A stretch of DNA of 49,930 bases, taken from NCBI GenBank assembly GCA_016712105.1, contig JADJRU010000032.1:1-49930 (forward strand), in the 5' to 3' direction. This document shows, piece after piece, positions 8,441 to 16,069 of this stretch. The notes beneath the pieces are model-generated. The model saw only the letters and a program-made list of their open reading frames with translations, made no database searches and was not told the DNA's origin. This stretch comes from Ahniella sp. (GTDB taxonomy: Bacteria; Pseudomonadota; Gammaproteobacteria; Xanthomonadales; Ahniellaceae). Position numbers and translations under genes: made by a program. Each line of letters begins with the position of its first letter. Positions within the stretch are counted from its first letter, which is position 1.

Positions 8441-8770
8441 ATGTCCGTCGGCACGCAAGTCGAATCAACGTTGACTGACCGTTACCAAACTACCGTCCCC
8501 GAGACGGTTCGCCGGGCGCTTCGACTCGGAAAAAGGGACAAGATCCACTACACGATTCGAGCGGACGGTGAAGTGGTCATCACTCGCGCCACCGCAAACG
8601 ATGCCGTCGATCCAGCCATGGCACCGTTTCTGGAATTCCTTGTGCGCGACATGGCCGCACATCCGGAACGCCTTCAAGCAGTGGATGATGGATTTGTGCG
8701 CCGGATCGAGGCGCTGGTCGCCGACGTCAACGTGGATATTGATGCCCCGTTGTCCGCAGAAGGCGAATGA
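8441..8770 (+). CDS. prlF: PrlF-type antitoxin (AbrB/SpoVT fold)
   Basis: 109 aa from the ATG at 8441, with GGAG upstream; the in-frame extension to 8396 would run through the promoter and is rejected. The N-terminal swapped-hairpin AbrB motif is visible in TLTDRYQTTVPETVRRALRLGKRDKIHYTIRADGEVVI (DRYQTTVPETVR is diagnostic). The C-terminal half contains LEFLVRDMAAHPERL, as in PrlF/SohA. It would bind and neutralise the YhaV ribonuclease encoded next (4-bp ATGA overlap) and repress the shared promoter. Confidence 0.88.
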   Translation: MSVGTQVESTLTDRYQTTVPETVRRALRLGKRDKIHYTIRADGEVVITRATANDAVDPAMAPFLEFLVRDMAAHPERLQAVDDGFVRRIEALVADVNVDIDAPLSAEGE

Positions 8771-9276
8771 GCAGCGGCACGTTTCTGGTGGTCAACGGGT
8801 GGACCGTTTTTGCCCATCCGGTCTTTCTGGATCAACTGGAAAATCTGATCACGCAGGTCGAGGCGCTCAAGCGCAAGGACTCGCAGAGCTACATCAATAA
8901 AAACGCCACCAAACGACTTGCCGCGATCGCCAAGCTGACCTTCGAGATCATCCCCCAGGACCCTGCTCGTGCGGAGTACCGGCAGGGCAACACCTTGGGT
9001 GAAGGGCACAAGCATTGGTTCCGTGCCAAGTTCTTTCAACAGTACCGGTTGTTCTTCCGGTTTCATGCACAAGCTCGGGTGATCGTGTTTGCCTGGGTCA
9101 ACGACGAAGATACAAGGCGGGCCTTCGACAGTGCCGATGATGCATATCGTGTCTTTCGAAGGATGCTCGAAAACGGTCGACCACCTTCGGACTGGAGCCA
9201 GCTGTTGGCAGAAGCCAAGGTCGAATCAGAGCGACTCGGTAATCTTGCCGCTGGCGATCGACACAAGAGCTTCTGA
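8767..9276 (+). CDS. yhaV: YhaV-type ribonuclease toxin
   Basis: 169 aa. It has the YhaV hallmark regions: NGWTVFAHPVFLDQLENLI at the N-terminus, KRLAAIAKLTFEIIPQDP near residue 50, and GHKHWFRAKFFQQYRLFFRF...VIVFAWVNDEDTRRAF, the RelE-like core. YhaV cleaves mRNA, and PrlF blocks it. The start codon overlaps the antitoxin stop, giving tight coupling in the antitoxin-first order. Full length, with no sign of inactivation. It lies 69 bp outside the tRNA-Phe-derived repeat at 9346. Confidence 0.88.
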   Translation: MSSGTFLVVNGWTVFAHPVFLDQLENLITQVEALKRKDSQSYINKNATKRLAAIAKLTFEIIPQDPARAEYRQGNTLGEGHKHWFRAKFFQQYRLFFRFHAQARVIVFAWVNDEDTRRAFDSADDAYRVFRRMLENGRPPSDWSQLLAEAKVESERLGNLAAGDRHKSF

Positions 9277-9345
9277 AATTCTGGCGCCGAACCCATGCCG
9301 CAAAAAAGATTGAATCGGCTAAGCGTGTCTTGAGAAATCAATCAA

Positions 9346-9393
9346 GGATTGGTGGCCAAGGACGGAATCGAACCGCCGACACCGGGATTCTCA
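9346..9393 (-). repeat. Duplicate of tRNA-Phe 3' half (att-like repeat)
   Basis: Positions 9346-9382 are identical to 11233-11269, the 3' end of the intact tRNA-Phe gene including CCA and the T-arm. Similarity continues to 9393 with two mismatches and then stops, so the anticodon loop and 5' half are absent. Both copies have the same orientation. This is the arrangement left by integration of an element at the 3' end of a tRNA gene. Confidence 0.8.
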
Positions 9394-9678
9394 GTTTCTT
9401 GGCCTGATTGACGGTGCCCGGCTCTATGACTCGGGTTGGCGCGCCTGAGGGATTCCAATACTGTCGGCTTCAAGTTGATCAGGCTCGCGGTTTTCGTCGC
9501 ACGTTGGCACTCTCGATGGATGTGGGAGTCAGGCTTGTCTCTCGGGCAGGGTAGAGCCATGTGGGTGTCCACGAAGCTTTCACGTACTCATTCTGCCTGG
9601 TGCTGCGTGATCGTAAATTGCTATCGTTGGCGAGTAAGACTCCATAACGACGATCGGCAACAGGGATAGGAAACAAGA

Positions 9679-10674
9679 ATGGATGAAGCGATGAATGCAT
9701 GGATGGCTTCTGCTGCACGCTGGATGGCGTTTCGGGCGTTGTTGGTGGGGTCACGAGCCAGATTGTTATCGGTTCTGTTTGTCACTGTGCTGGCCGGAGT
9801 AGCGGGTGTCACCGTGTCGTCTGGTGCGAAAGCGCAGTCGCTTTCTAATCCCATCCCCTTGCAAGACAGCACGTTTGACTATCGTGCGCTGTCGTACGAT
9901 CCGTCCGCGTCAGGATTCGTGATCCAGGCAAATGGCGAAGGGGCTCAGCGCTATCTGTACGCCGGCGCCTATGTGTTTTCGAACAGCGTAACGATCTACG
10001 GCCGCGCCGCGAGCTTGAATCTCACCGCAAGCTATGCGTCCTTTCCTCGACCCGCATCGGCCGCCGCGCTCGTCACGACGCTCAATACTCGTGGCGCTTC
10101 GGGCGAGCTCTATTTGGGCGACTACAGTGTCAGTGATTCGGTGACCGTGAACTACAGCGGCAATGACACGTATACCTATCGCGAGTTGCCGATGCCGGCG
10201 ACTGAGGTCGACTTTCTGACCCAAGTGAACACGCAAGGGGCGCAAGGTTATGCATTCCTCGGCAACGTTGGTTTTTCGCTGGCCGGCGGTGGGTTTTCGT
10301 TTTCTTCGTTGTTTGTGAAGAACCAGGGTGCAAACGATGTGTTCACTTACGAAACACGCAATAGTTCTGCCACGGCCAGTGCATTCTTGACTCAAGCTGG
10401 CGGGCAGGGACTGCTGGGATTCCGCTACCTGGGTGATTACGCATTCGCAACGTCTCGATCCGTTTACGTGAAGAACACCGCTCGTCAGGATCGCTACTTC
10501 TATGAGGCGCTCAACACCACCAGTTCGGCGGAGGACTTCCTCGTACAGGCCAATGCCATGGGCGCAAGAAAGTACTTGTTCTACGGCAACATGGGCTTTG
10601 GCTCGCCCACCCCACAGTTTGCGTCGATCTATGTGTCGTTCAGCGATATCCTGTTTACGGCAGGGTTCGAGTAG
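9679..10674 (+). CDS. Orphan secreted protein with five internal repeats, GFE terminus
   Basis: 331 aa, start supported by AGGAAA nine bases upstream. A signal peptide follows a basic segment: RLLSVLFVTVLAGVAGVTVSS, with cleavage near AKAQS (about residue 53). The mature part consists of about five degenerate repeats of 45-55 residues with the pattern Y.Y...(13)...FL.Q.N..G..GY.YLGD..F......S.YVKN; examples are ATEVDFLTQVNTQGAQGYAFLGN and SAEDFLVQANAMGARKYLFYGN. It ends FSDILFTAGFE, matching the end of the FG-GAP protein at 47027. It sits alone inside the tRNA-Phe island and looks AT-richer than its neighbours. I do not recognise a family; secretion to the cell surface or outside is inferred. 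Confidence 0.85.
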   Translation: MDEAMNAWMASAARWMAFRALLVGSRARLLSVLFVTVLAGVAGVTVSSGAKAQSLSNPIPLQDSTFDYRALSYDPSASGFVIQANGEGAQRYLYAGAYVFSNSVTIYGRAASLNLTASYASFPRPASAAALVTTLNTRGASGELYLGDYSVSDSVTVNYSGNDTYTYRELPMPATEVDFLTQVNTQGAQGYAFLGNVGFSLAGGGFSFSSLFVKNQGANDVFTYETRNSSATASAFLTQAGGQGLLGFRYLGDYAFATSRSVYVKNTARQDRYFYEALNTTSSAEDFLVQANAMGARKYLFYGNMGFGSPTPQFASIYVSFSDILFTAGFE

Positions 10675-11236
10675 TCGGTCGGCAGCGTTTGTTGGCCCCT
10701 TCGCGGAAGCCGGGCGGCGGAAGCCGGACACCCACTTGTTCGCACCGAACAATCATCCCGCGGCGAGCGCCCAGTTGATGTGGTGAATCGTTTGAGCCAC
10801 TCACCGCCTATCTGCCTATCTGCCGATCTCGGGATCGGAGGATTGCTTGAGGGTATTGGCTGACGAATAGGGCTCTGTCGAGGCTCGGCCAAGCAGTTCG
10901 CGGGTGCCCTTGTCAAAACCACTGCCTAGGCAATCAGGCCAGAAGGGCCTGTGCGTAGGTCTTGTGCGCCAGGCTGTACCCGGCGCCACCCTCTTTCGGC
11001 CTGGCTTCGCGGCAAACTCGATCAGGCGGTCCAAGGCGTCCATCGCCGTGATGTTTCGCTGATCACCGCGAAACGTCCGAGCGGTGTCACTGGATAACGA
11101 GGGCAGGGCGTACGGCAATCGCTTCGATGTGAAGTTCACGACCGACGAGCGGGCACGATCCAGCAGCATATTAGAAAGGAACGGGTATATTGGGAGACGC
11201 CCGGAGCCTGAAAACCGCTGAGAGCCTTGCTGGGAT
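10675..11236. other. Gene-free stretch inside the island
   Basis: About 560 bp without a supported gene. A minus-strand reading frame at 10816-11169 has mixed codon quality and no recognised motif; it may be a relic. A short tandem CCTATCTG repeat occurs at about 10808-10823. Nothing else stands out. Confidence 0.4.
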
Positions 11237-11312
11237 TGGTGGCCAAGGACGGAATCGAACCGCCGACACGGGGATTTTCAATCCCCTGCTCTACCAACTG
11301 AGCTACTTGGCC
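11237..11312 (-). tRNA. tRNA-Phe (GAA)
   Basis: 76 nt including the encoded CCA. Read on the minus strand: acceptor GGCCAAG, D-arm GCTCAGTTGGTAGAGC, anticodon stem GGGGA / TCCCC around loop TTGAAAA (anticodon GAA), T-arm GGCGG TTCGATT CCGTC, discriminator A and CCA. All four stems close. It is the attachment-type target for the adjacent island. Confidence 0.95.
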
Positions 11313-11403
11313 AACCGCTGTGCGAAGGTCCCGCACAAGAGCCGCCCATTAAACCGGTTAGGGCACTTGGAGTCAAGAGGGGAGCGTTCTCCCGGCCCAA
11401 AGT

Positions 11404-11433
11404 GACTGGCGACGCGGTTCAACGGCGCCAGTC
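11404..11433. terminator. Possible hairpin terminator after the C25 gene
   Basis: Inverted repeat GACTGGCG / CGCCAGTC with a 14-nt loop, 8 bp beyond the stop of the leftward C25 gene. There is no T-tract, so intrinsic termination is uncertain. Confidence 0.35.
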
Positions 11434-11441
11434 GGGTCGGG

Positions 11442-14400
11442 TCATGGCTGAAGGCGAAGCGCCGGGTCACCCAACAATTGCATGCCGACCGTTACGTCGC
11501 GGGCTTCGGGGGACTCGGTCACAAGCTGGCGTTGAGCCTGTCGAAACGCATCGCCGATCCGGGCGCCGGGCGCGGTCATGGCCGGGACCAGCAGGTTGGC
11601 GAATCGCTCATCATGGTTGCTTTCCGTCAGCCCGGATGCGGCAATCACCACGGCTGCGCCGGCGTTGGAGACCCCCAGCAAAGCGTGGCTGAGACCCTGA
11701 TAGTTGGGATCGACAAAAAAGCCGCCCCAGCAGCCCCACATGGTGGCCACGATCGGGTTGCCTTCGTTCGTGAACAGGCCGTTTCCGACATCGGCGGTGC
11801 CCAACAATCCCGACTGGGTCCAGCCGATCGGTGAGCCGTGTCCGTAATAACTTACCCATTGGCGACCGGCATTGATTGCCGCGAACAATTGGTCGCGGGC
11901 AGCCGGGATGTTGGTGCCGGCGTCCAGGAACACGCGTGCCGGGGCAGGCCTTGAAGCCCGGTAGCCAGCATCGGCCAATGCCTCGAACTGATCACTGACC
12001 GCACCAAAATCAGTGTCGTCGGCAGGTTTGTCGGCAACCATCAATGCCGGCAGGCTCGTCGTGTTGTTGCGAACCTGCAGCGTTTTCGTGACCAGACGCT
12101 GCAGTTCGGCGACATCACGGGCGGGCAGCCGACCGACCGCCAGGTCCAGTCGACCGTCCTCGTCGATGTCCCCGTAGGGCATATCGGTTGCTCCGTACCG
12201 GATCAGCGGATGCGTGTGGCGATAAAAAGTCGGGACAAGGCTGACCGAATTGGTGCCGGTGTGGTTGAAGTAGTCGTAGGTGTCGCCGCCGGCGAGCAGC
12301 AGGTAACGCGTGCCAAGTTCCTGGTACGCAGCCTGCACAAATCGCTTGACTGCCATCGGATCCCGGCTGCCGTCGCCGAACTGAGCATAGAGGTCTTCAA
12401 TCGCCACGGCGCGAGCCGAGAGCCCATCAGCGCGATGAGCGGCCAGGAGAGGCTCCAGTGTTTCGAGCAAGGCTGCCGGCCCGATCGCCAGATACTGGGC
12501 AGCACCCGCAAACAGGTCGACGACCGGACGGGCCGCCTCCACGGCCGGAATCCGATGGGCATCGAGTGTGGCCAGTACATACCGGTCTCCGGGGCGATGG
12601 TCGCCGCCGTAACGAACCTCAAAGCCTTCGCCGGTCCACTCGCCATCAATCTCGAGTTCCTGCACCTGGCTTCCGCGAATCCGGTATGCCTTCACCGCAT
12701 CGTTCTGGAATCGTGTCGCTCGGAATCCAAGGCAATCCGAACTGCCGGCACACTCGACGACCGCGTCGCCGATGCCGTCGGCAAACAACACATCACCCGG
12801 TGGCTGATCGGCCCCGCTGCCGCCATGCTCGAGCCGGTCGTCGCGGGCACGCAGATAGGCGCGATAGGCGATCGACACGGACTCCACGTGGACACGATCG
12901 GTTTCGAATCCAGAGTCGTCGAGCGTGAACGTGACCGTGTTGCTGCCCTCTTGCCAGGCAGACTCCGGCAGTGCCTGATCGACCAGCCGCGCACCAATGC
13001 CATCGAAACGATCGTCGACGATCGCTTGTCCATTGATGTCGATCAGCACACGATGATCCGGGCCATCTTCATGGTTGAGCCCGCCCCACAGACTGGCGCG
13101 CAGCATCGCATCGGGATCGGGCGCCCGATCGGGGAGATCAAGGACGAGCGATTGGCTTGGACGTTGCGCGCCAACACGAGTCAGCGCAAACGCGTACCAA
13201 GGGTCAGCCGTCGGTGCAGCAAAACTCCAGGCGGTATCCGGCGCATGGGTCACGGAGCGCGGAGCACGGTCCATCAGTACCGGCGGAAGCTGGCTGATCC
13301 TTGTCCGGCTCATCCTCCTGGCGTCGCCGTCCCCTCGGCGTAATCGATAGATGCGATCATGGGTGTACAAGCTGTCGGTGCGGCGATTGCCCAGGAACCG
13401 GACGGCACTTCCTGGCCCCCAAACCGGACCGCCATCGATCGTGATGTCCAGCGGCGTCCCGTCAAGGTACAGCCCGATCGACAAAGCGTCTGAGCCGGTC
13501 CAGTCCACGCCGAGTGCGGCGAGATCTTCGTGGCGAATCCGTTGGGCCCCATCGGTGCCGACACGCAAGGCGACTTCGTCGTCTGCGGCACCACGCCAGG
13601 ATTCAGTGCGCGCTCGGTCGAGTGCCTGACGCGCCGGTAACCAGTCGACCAGCACCCGATTGTTCAGCGATCCCATGGACTCACCGATCAGATATGGCCC
13701 ATAACGTTGTGTCCTGCCACCGTCCGACACCTCTTCAATCCACAAGGGTTTGCCGTCATGACCACCGAGGCGAACCTGGTAGTCAGTGGGATCCAGCGTG
13801 TTGCCGCCCTTGGCGGCAATCATCTGCGGATTGATGCGCGTCAGCGCGTCCTCATGATCACCGCTGTACACATGAAAACCGATCGTGCCGGCCTCCGAAT
13901 CGGTTCGCCAGGTGAGGTCGAGTGTGCCCTGGCCAACCGGGCGGGCGAGGAAATACGACAGGGTCACGGGGACGGGAACCGTGGTCCCGACCGTCAATTG
14001 CAGCGCACACAAAGGCCCGAAGATGAAACGTGTATCGGTTTCATCGAGGAACTGCGCGCGGGTGCCATTGGTGGCTCCGCCCGGCGCCAGCGGAATGACG
14101 GTGCCGGCAACGTCGCCCGCCGCGGGCGTCAGCCGCAGCCGGTATTCAGCGGTGCATGAGGTATTCGCCGGGATCGTTCCCGGGTTCCAGGTCACCGGGG
14201 CATCGTCGGCATTGTTCGCCGGTTGCGAGACCACCGCGCCACAATTGGTCAGGAAGGACGTGCCCACGTATCGATAGTTGCGCCCGCCACCACCGTTTGG
14301 GACGTAGGACCGCACGATATCGCCGGTGGCATTGGCAAAATCGATCGGGTAGGGCGTGGGATTGACGACGGACAAAGTGACCCGATAGATCGAATCCGAC

Positions 14401-15578
14401 CCGCCGACCGGTGGCGAGGCGCCCGAGACATAGGACAGCCGCTGTTCCAGAAACGGCTTGAGCGGCGCGCCACCGGCGTTGTTCGGAAAATAGATGCGGT
14501 AACTCTCGCCGGCAACCACTGGCGTGCCGCGATCGGCACCGCCCTGAGGTTGTGCCGTCGGCGGCGAACCCGTGGACAGTTCACTCCCGAACCAGGGCGT
14601 GACATGGTTGGATGTGCCGATCCCGGACGAGACTTCGTTGAGCCAGATGCCGTATTGGGTCGCTGCCTGCAAACTGGTGAACGTATATAGCTCGTCGTTC
14701 CAGTTATCGTTGCCGGAAATGCCGCCTGCGGCTTCGGTGAGGGTCTGGTCGAACGTGCCGGTTCGGCTCCGGAAGCGCATGAACTGCGTGCCTTCGTCGT
14801 CGGAATCAAAATCGGCTGCACGGAATTGGCAGCCTTCCGTGACGTACGGATAGAACGCATTGGTGCCGTTGTAGGTTCGACCGGCGTCGACGCTTTGATT
14901 GCCATAATGCAGGAAACTTCTGGCATAGACGTTGAGGTCACGTCCGCCAACGTTGTCGAGTGCGCGAACGCCGAGGTAATGGATGGGGGTGCCAGATACG
15001 GTCTGTGCGCGCAATTCCCAGTGACCGGCAGTGGGCGTGTTGACGGTGAACACCGTGCACCAATTGTTGTCCGCAGTGGTGGTACCGCCGGATGTGGCGC
15101 AATTGACTGCTGTGCCGGTGAGTGCGATTCCTGTGGTCGTACCGCCGATCGCGGCGACCCCGTTGCCTTCATTGAAGCGGATTGTCTGGACCGTTCCGGC
15201 AGGATTCCGCAGGCTGAAGAGCACGCTCTGCGCAGCGGTTGCAACGCCGGTGTCTCGTCCTGCCGCGGCCTCGCCGGCGCCGGCGCCGACATCCGCATCA
15301 AAGATCTGAAGCGTCAGGCTACTGGTGCCGGCCGGAATTTCGACGAAGTAGGCATGGAACCGGTTCGTGGCCAATCCACCTTCGGCAATCGGACAGTGGA
15401 CCCAGTCACCCTGGTTACACGCAAGAGTGGTTCCTCGCGCCGCCAGCAGGGGCATGGTGCTGCTGCCAGACGGGAAACCACCTGCATGCACCCAGCAGGC
15501 ACTCGCCAGGCAAAAGACGAGCGCGACTCGCATGAGACGCTGCACTGATGACAACGGCCACGCTTCAACTCGATTCAT
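11442..15578 (-). CDS. Secreted C25 (gingipain-like) cysteine peptidase A
   Basis: 1378 aa from the ATG at 15578, which has AGGAGT six bases upstream; the longer frame to 15617 lacks this. The signal peptide ends near WVHA|GG (residue 32). N-terminal beta-rich domains (about residues 35-560) include CARDB/DUF11-like text (TLSVVNPTPYPIDFANA...CTAEYRLRLTPAAGDV), followed by a linking segment with VTLSYFLARPVGQGTLDLTWRTDSEAGT. The C25 domain covers about residues 1040-1378: YLLLAGGDTYDYFNHTG, DGRLDLAVGRLPAR, catalytic His about 1247 in SYYGHGSPIGW, and catalytic Cys about 1283 in TMWGCWGGFF. It ends GMQLLGDPALRLQP directly after the catalytic fold, with no type IX secretion C-terminal domain. 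It is divergent from a same-length paralogue at 16070. Export is probably Sec plus type II, by inference. Confidence 0.85.
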   Translation of the reverse strand: MNRVEAWPLSSVQRLMRVALVFCLASACWVHAGGFPSGSSTMPLLAARGTTLACNQGDWVHCPIAEGGLATNRFHAYFVEIPAGTSSLTLQIFDADVGAGAGEAAAGRDTGVATAAQSVLFSLRNPAGTVQTIRFNEGNGVAAIGGTTTGIALTGTAVNCATSGGTTTADNNWCTVFTVNTPTAGHWELRAQTVSGTPIHYLGVRALDNVGGRDLNVYARSFLHYGNQSVDAGRTYNGTNAFYPYVTEGCQFRAADFDSDDEGTQFMRFRSRTGTFDQTLTEAAGGISGNDNWNDELYTFTSLQAATQYGIWLNEVSSGIGTSNHVTPWFGSELSTGSPPTAQPQGGADRGTPVVAGESYRIYFPNNAGGAPLKPFLEQRLSYVSGASPPVGGSDSIYRVTLSVVNPTPYPIDFANATGDIVRSYVPNGGGGRNYRYVGTSFLTNCGAVVSQPANNADDAPVTWNPGTIPANTSCTAEYRLRLTPAAGDVAGTVIPLAPGGATNGTRAQFLDETDTRFIFGPLCALQLTVGTTVPVPVTLSYFLARPVGQGTLDLTWRTDSEAGTIGFHVYSGDHEDALTRINPQMIAAKGGNTLDPTDYQVRLGGHDGKPLWIEEVSDGGRTQRYGPYLIGESMGSLNNRVLVDWLPARQALDRARTESWRGAADDEVALRVGTDGAQRIRHEDLAALGVDWTGSDALSIGLYLDGTPLDITIDGGPVWGPGSAVRFLGNRRTDSLYTHDRIYRLRRGDGDARRMSRTRISQLPPVLMDRAPRSVTHAPDTAWSFAAPTADPWYAFALTRVGAQRPSQSLVLDLPDRAPDPDAMLRASLWGGLNHEDGPDHRVLIDINGQAIVDDRFDGIGARLVDQALPESAWQEGSNTVTFTLDDSGFETDRVHVESVSIAYRAYLRARDDRLEHGGSGADQPPGDVLFADGIGDAVVECAGSSDCLGFRATRFQNDAVKAYRIRGSQVQELEIDGEWTGEGFEVRYGGDHRPGDRYVLATLDAHRIPAVEAARPVVDLFAGAAQYLAIGPAALLETLEPLLAAHRADGLSARAVAIEDLYAQFGDGSRDPMAVKRFVQAAYQELGTRYLLLAGGDTYDYFNHTGTNSVSLVPTFYRHTHPLIRYGATDMPYGDIDEDGRLDLAVGRLPARDVAELQRLVTKTLQVRNNTTSLPALMVADKPADDTDFGAVSDQFEALADAGYRASRPAPARVFLDAGTNIPAARDQLFAAINAGRQWVSYYGHGSPIGWTQSGLLGTADVGNGLFTNEGNPIVATMWGCWGGFFVDPNYQGLSHALLGVSNAGAAVVIAASGLTESNHDERFANLLVPAMTAPGARIGDAFRQAQRQLVTESPEARDVTVGMQLLGDPALRLQP

Positions 15579-16069
15579 GCAATGACTCCTGATTGGCGCA
15601 ATCTTATTGCGATTCACGAAAAGAGTTGCATCAATTCCTCATCGTATGACCCGATTGGGCGTTTTGTCGTTGGCGACATCCGCGATCGTGACTCCTGGCG
15701 CGAAGTAAGTGTGGAGATCCTTCAGCATTCCTGCCAATCCATTGATAACAAAGTACAAAGCGGGACTTGTTATGGCGGCAACCCGGGCGGAGGCCGCCAG
15801 CCGTCAGGTGAAGGTTTCTGGTAGTCGAGGTCCCCGATTCGACGCTTGGCCCGACCTTCACAAGAGCGACCAGGCACTTCCGGCGTTCATTGATCTCGTG
15901 GCTGGTCGCGTGTTGGGCGGCGATTCCGGCCAGTGGCGGGGGTTCATCCGTGCACGTCGAGTGCCAACGCAGCGAGGCCGGGGCTGGTTGAATCGTCATT
16001 GTCGGACAGTAAATTTTGCAGTCGGGACACCCCAATTGACATACGATCATTGGTGACGACACGTTACGG
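15579..16069. promoter_or_regulatory. Divergent intergenic region between the two C25 genes
   Basis: About 490 bp with no supported gene; short frames on both strands have poor codon quality. CGCAAT-CTT-ATTGCG at 15597-15611 is a perfect 6-bp dyad 19 bp before the leftward C25 start, and may be an operator. TTGACA at 16036-16041 is a possible -35 for the rightward gene, without a good -10. Confidence 0.4.

Larger units (their letters stand above)
9346..11280. mobile_element. Mini-island bounded by tRNA-Phe and its 3'-end duplicate
   Basis: About 1.9 kb lies between the two 48-bp direct repeats, on the 3' side of the tRNA gene, as expected for a tyrosine-integrase target. The only clear gene inside is the repeat protein at 9679-10674. 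No integrase, excision factor or replication gene is seen, so it is either a decayed remnant or a passenger mobilised in trans. The 5' part (9394-9678) and 3' part (10675-11232) hold no gene I can support. Confidence 0.6.

Noticed and set aside
9342..9572. Small protein containing GVGGSIPSLATNP
   Set aside because: This peptide is the familiar translation of a tRNA 3' end; the DNA is the tRNA-Phe duplicate, not a gene.
11136..11336. Small protein containing RVGGSIPSLATNP
   Set aside because: Overlaps the intact tRNA-Phe gene; spurious.
12210..13343. 377-residue plus-strand frame inside the C25-A gene
   Set aside because: Antisense to a continuous 1378-residue protein with peptidase motifs; poor codon quality.
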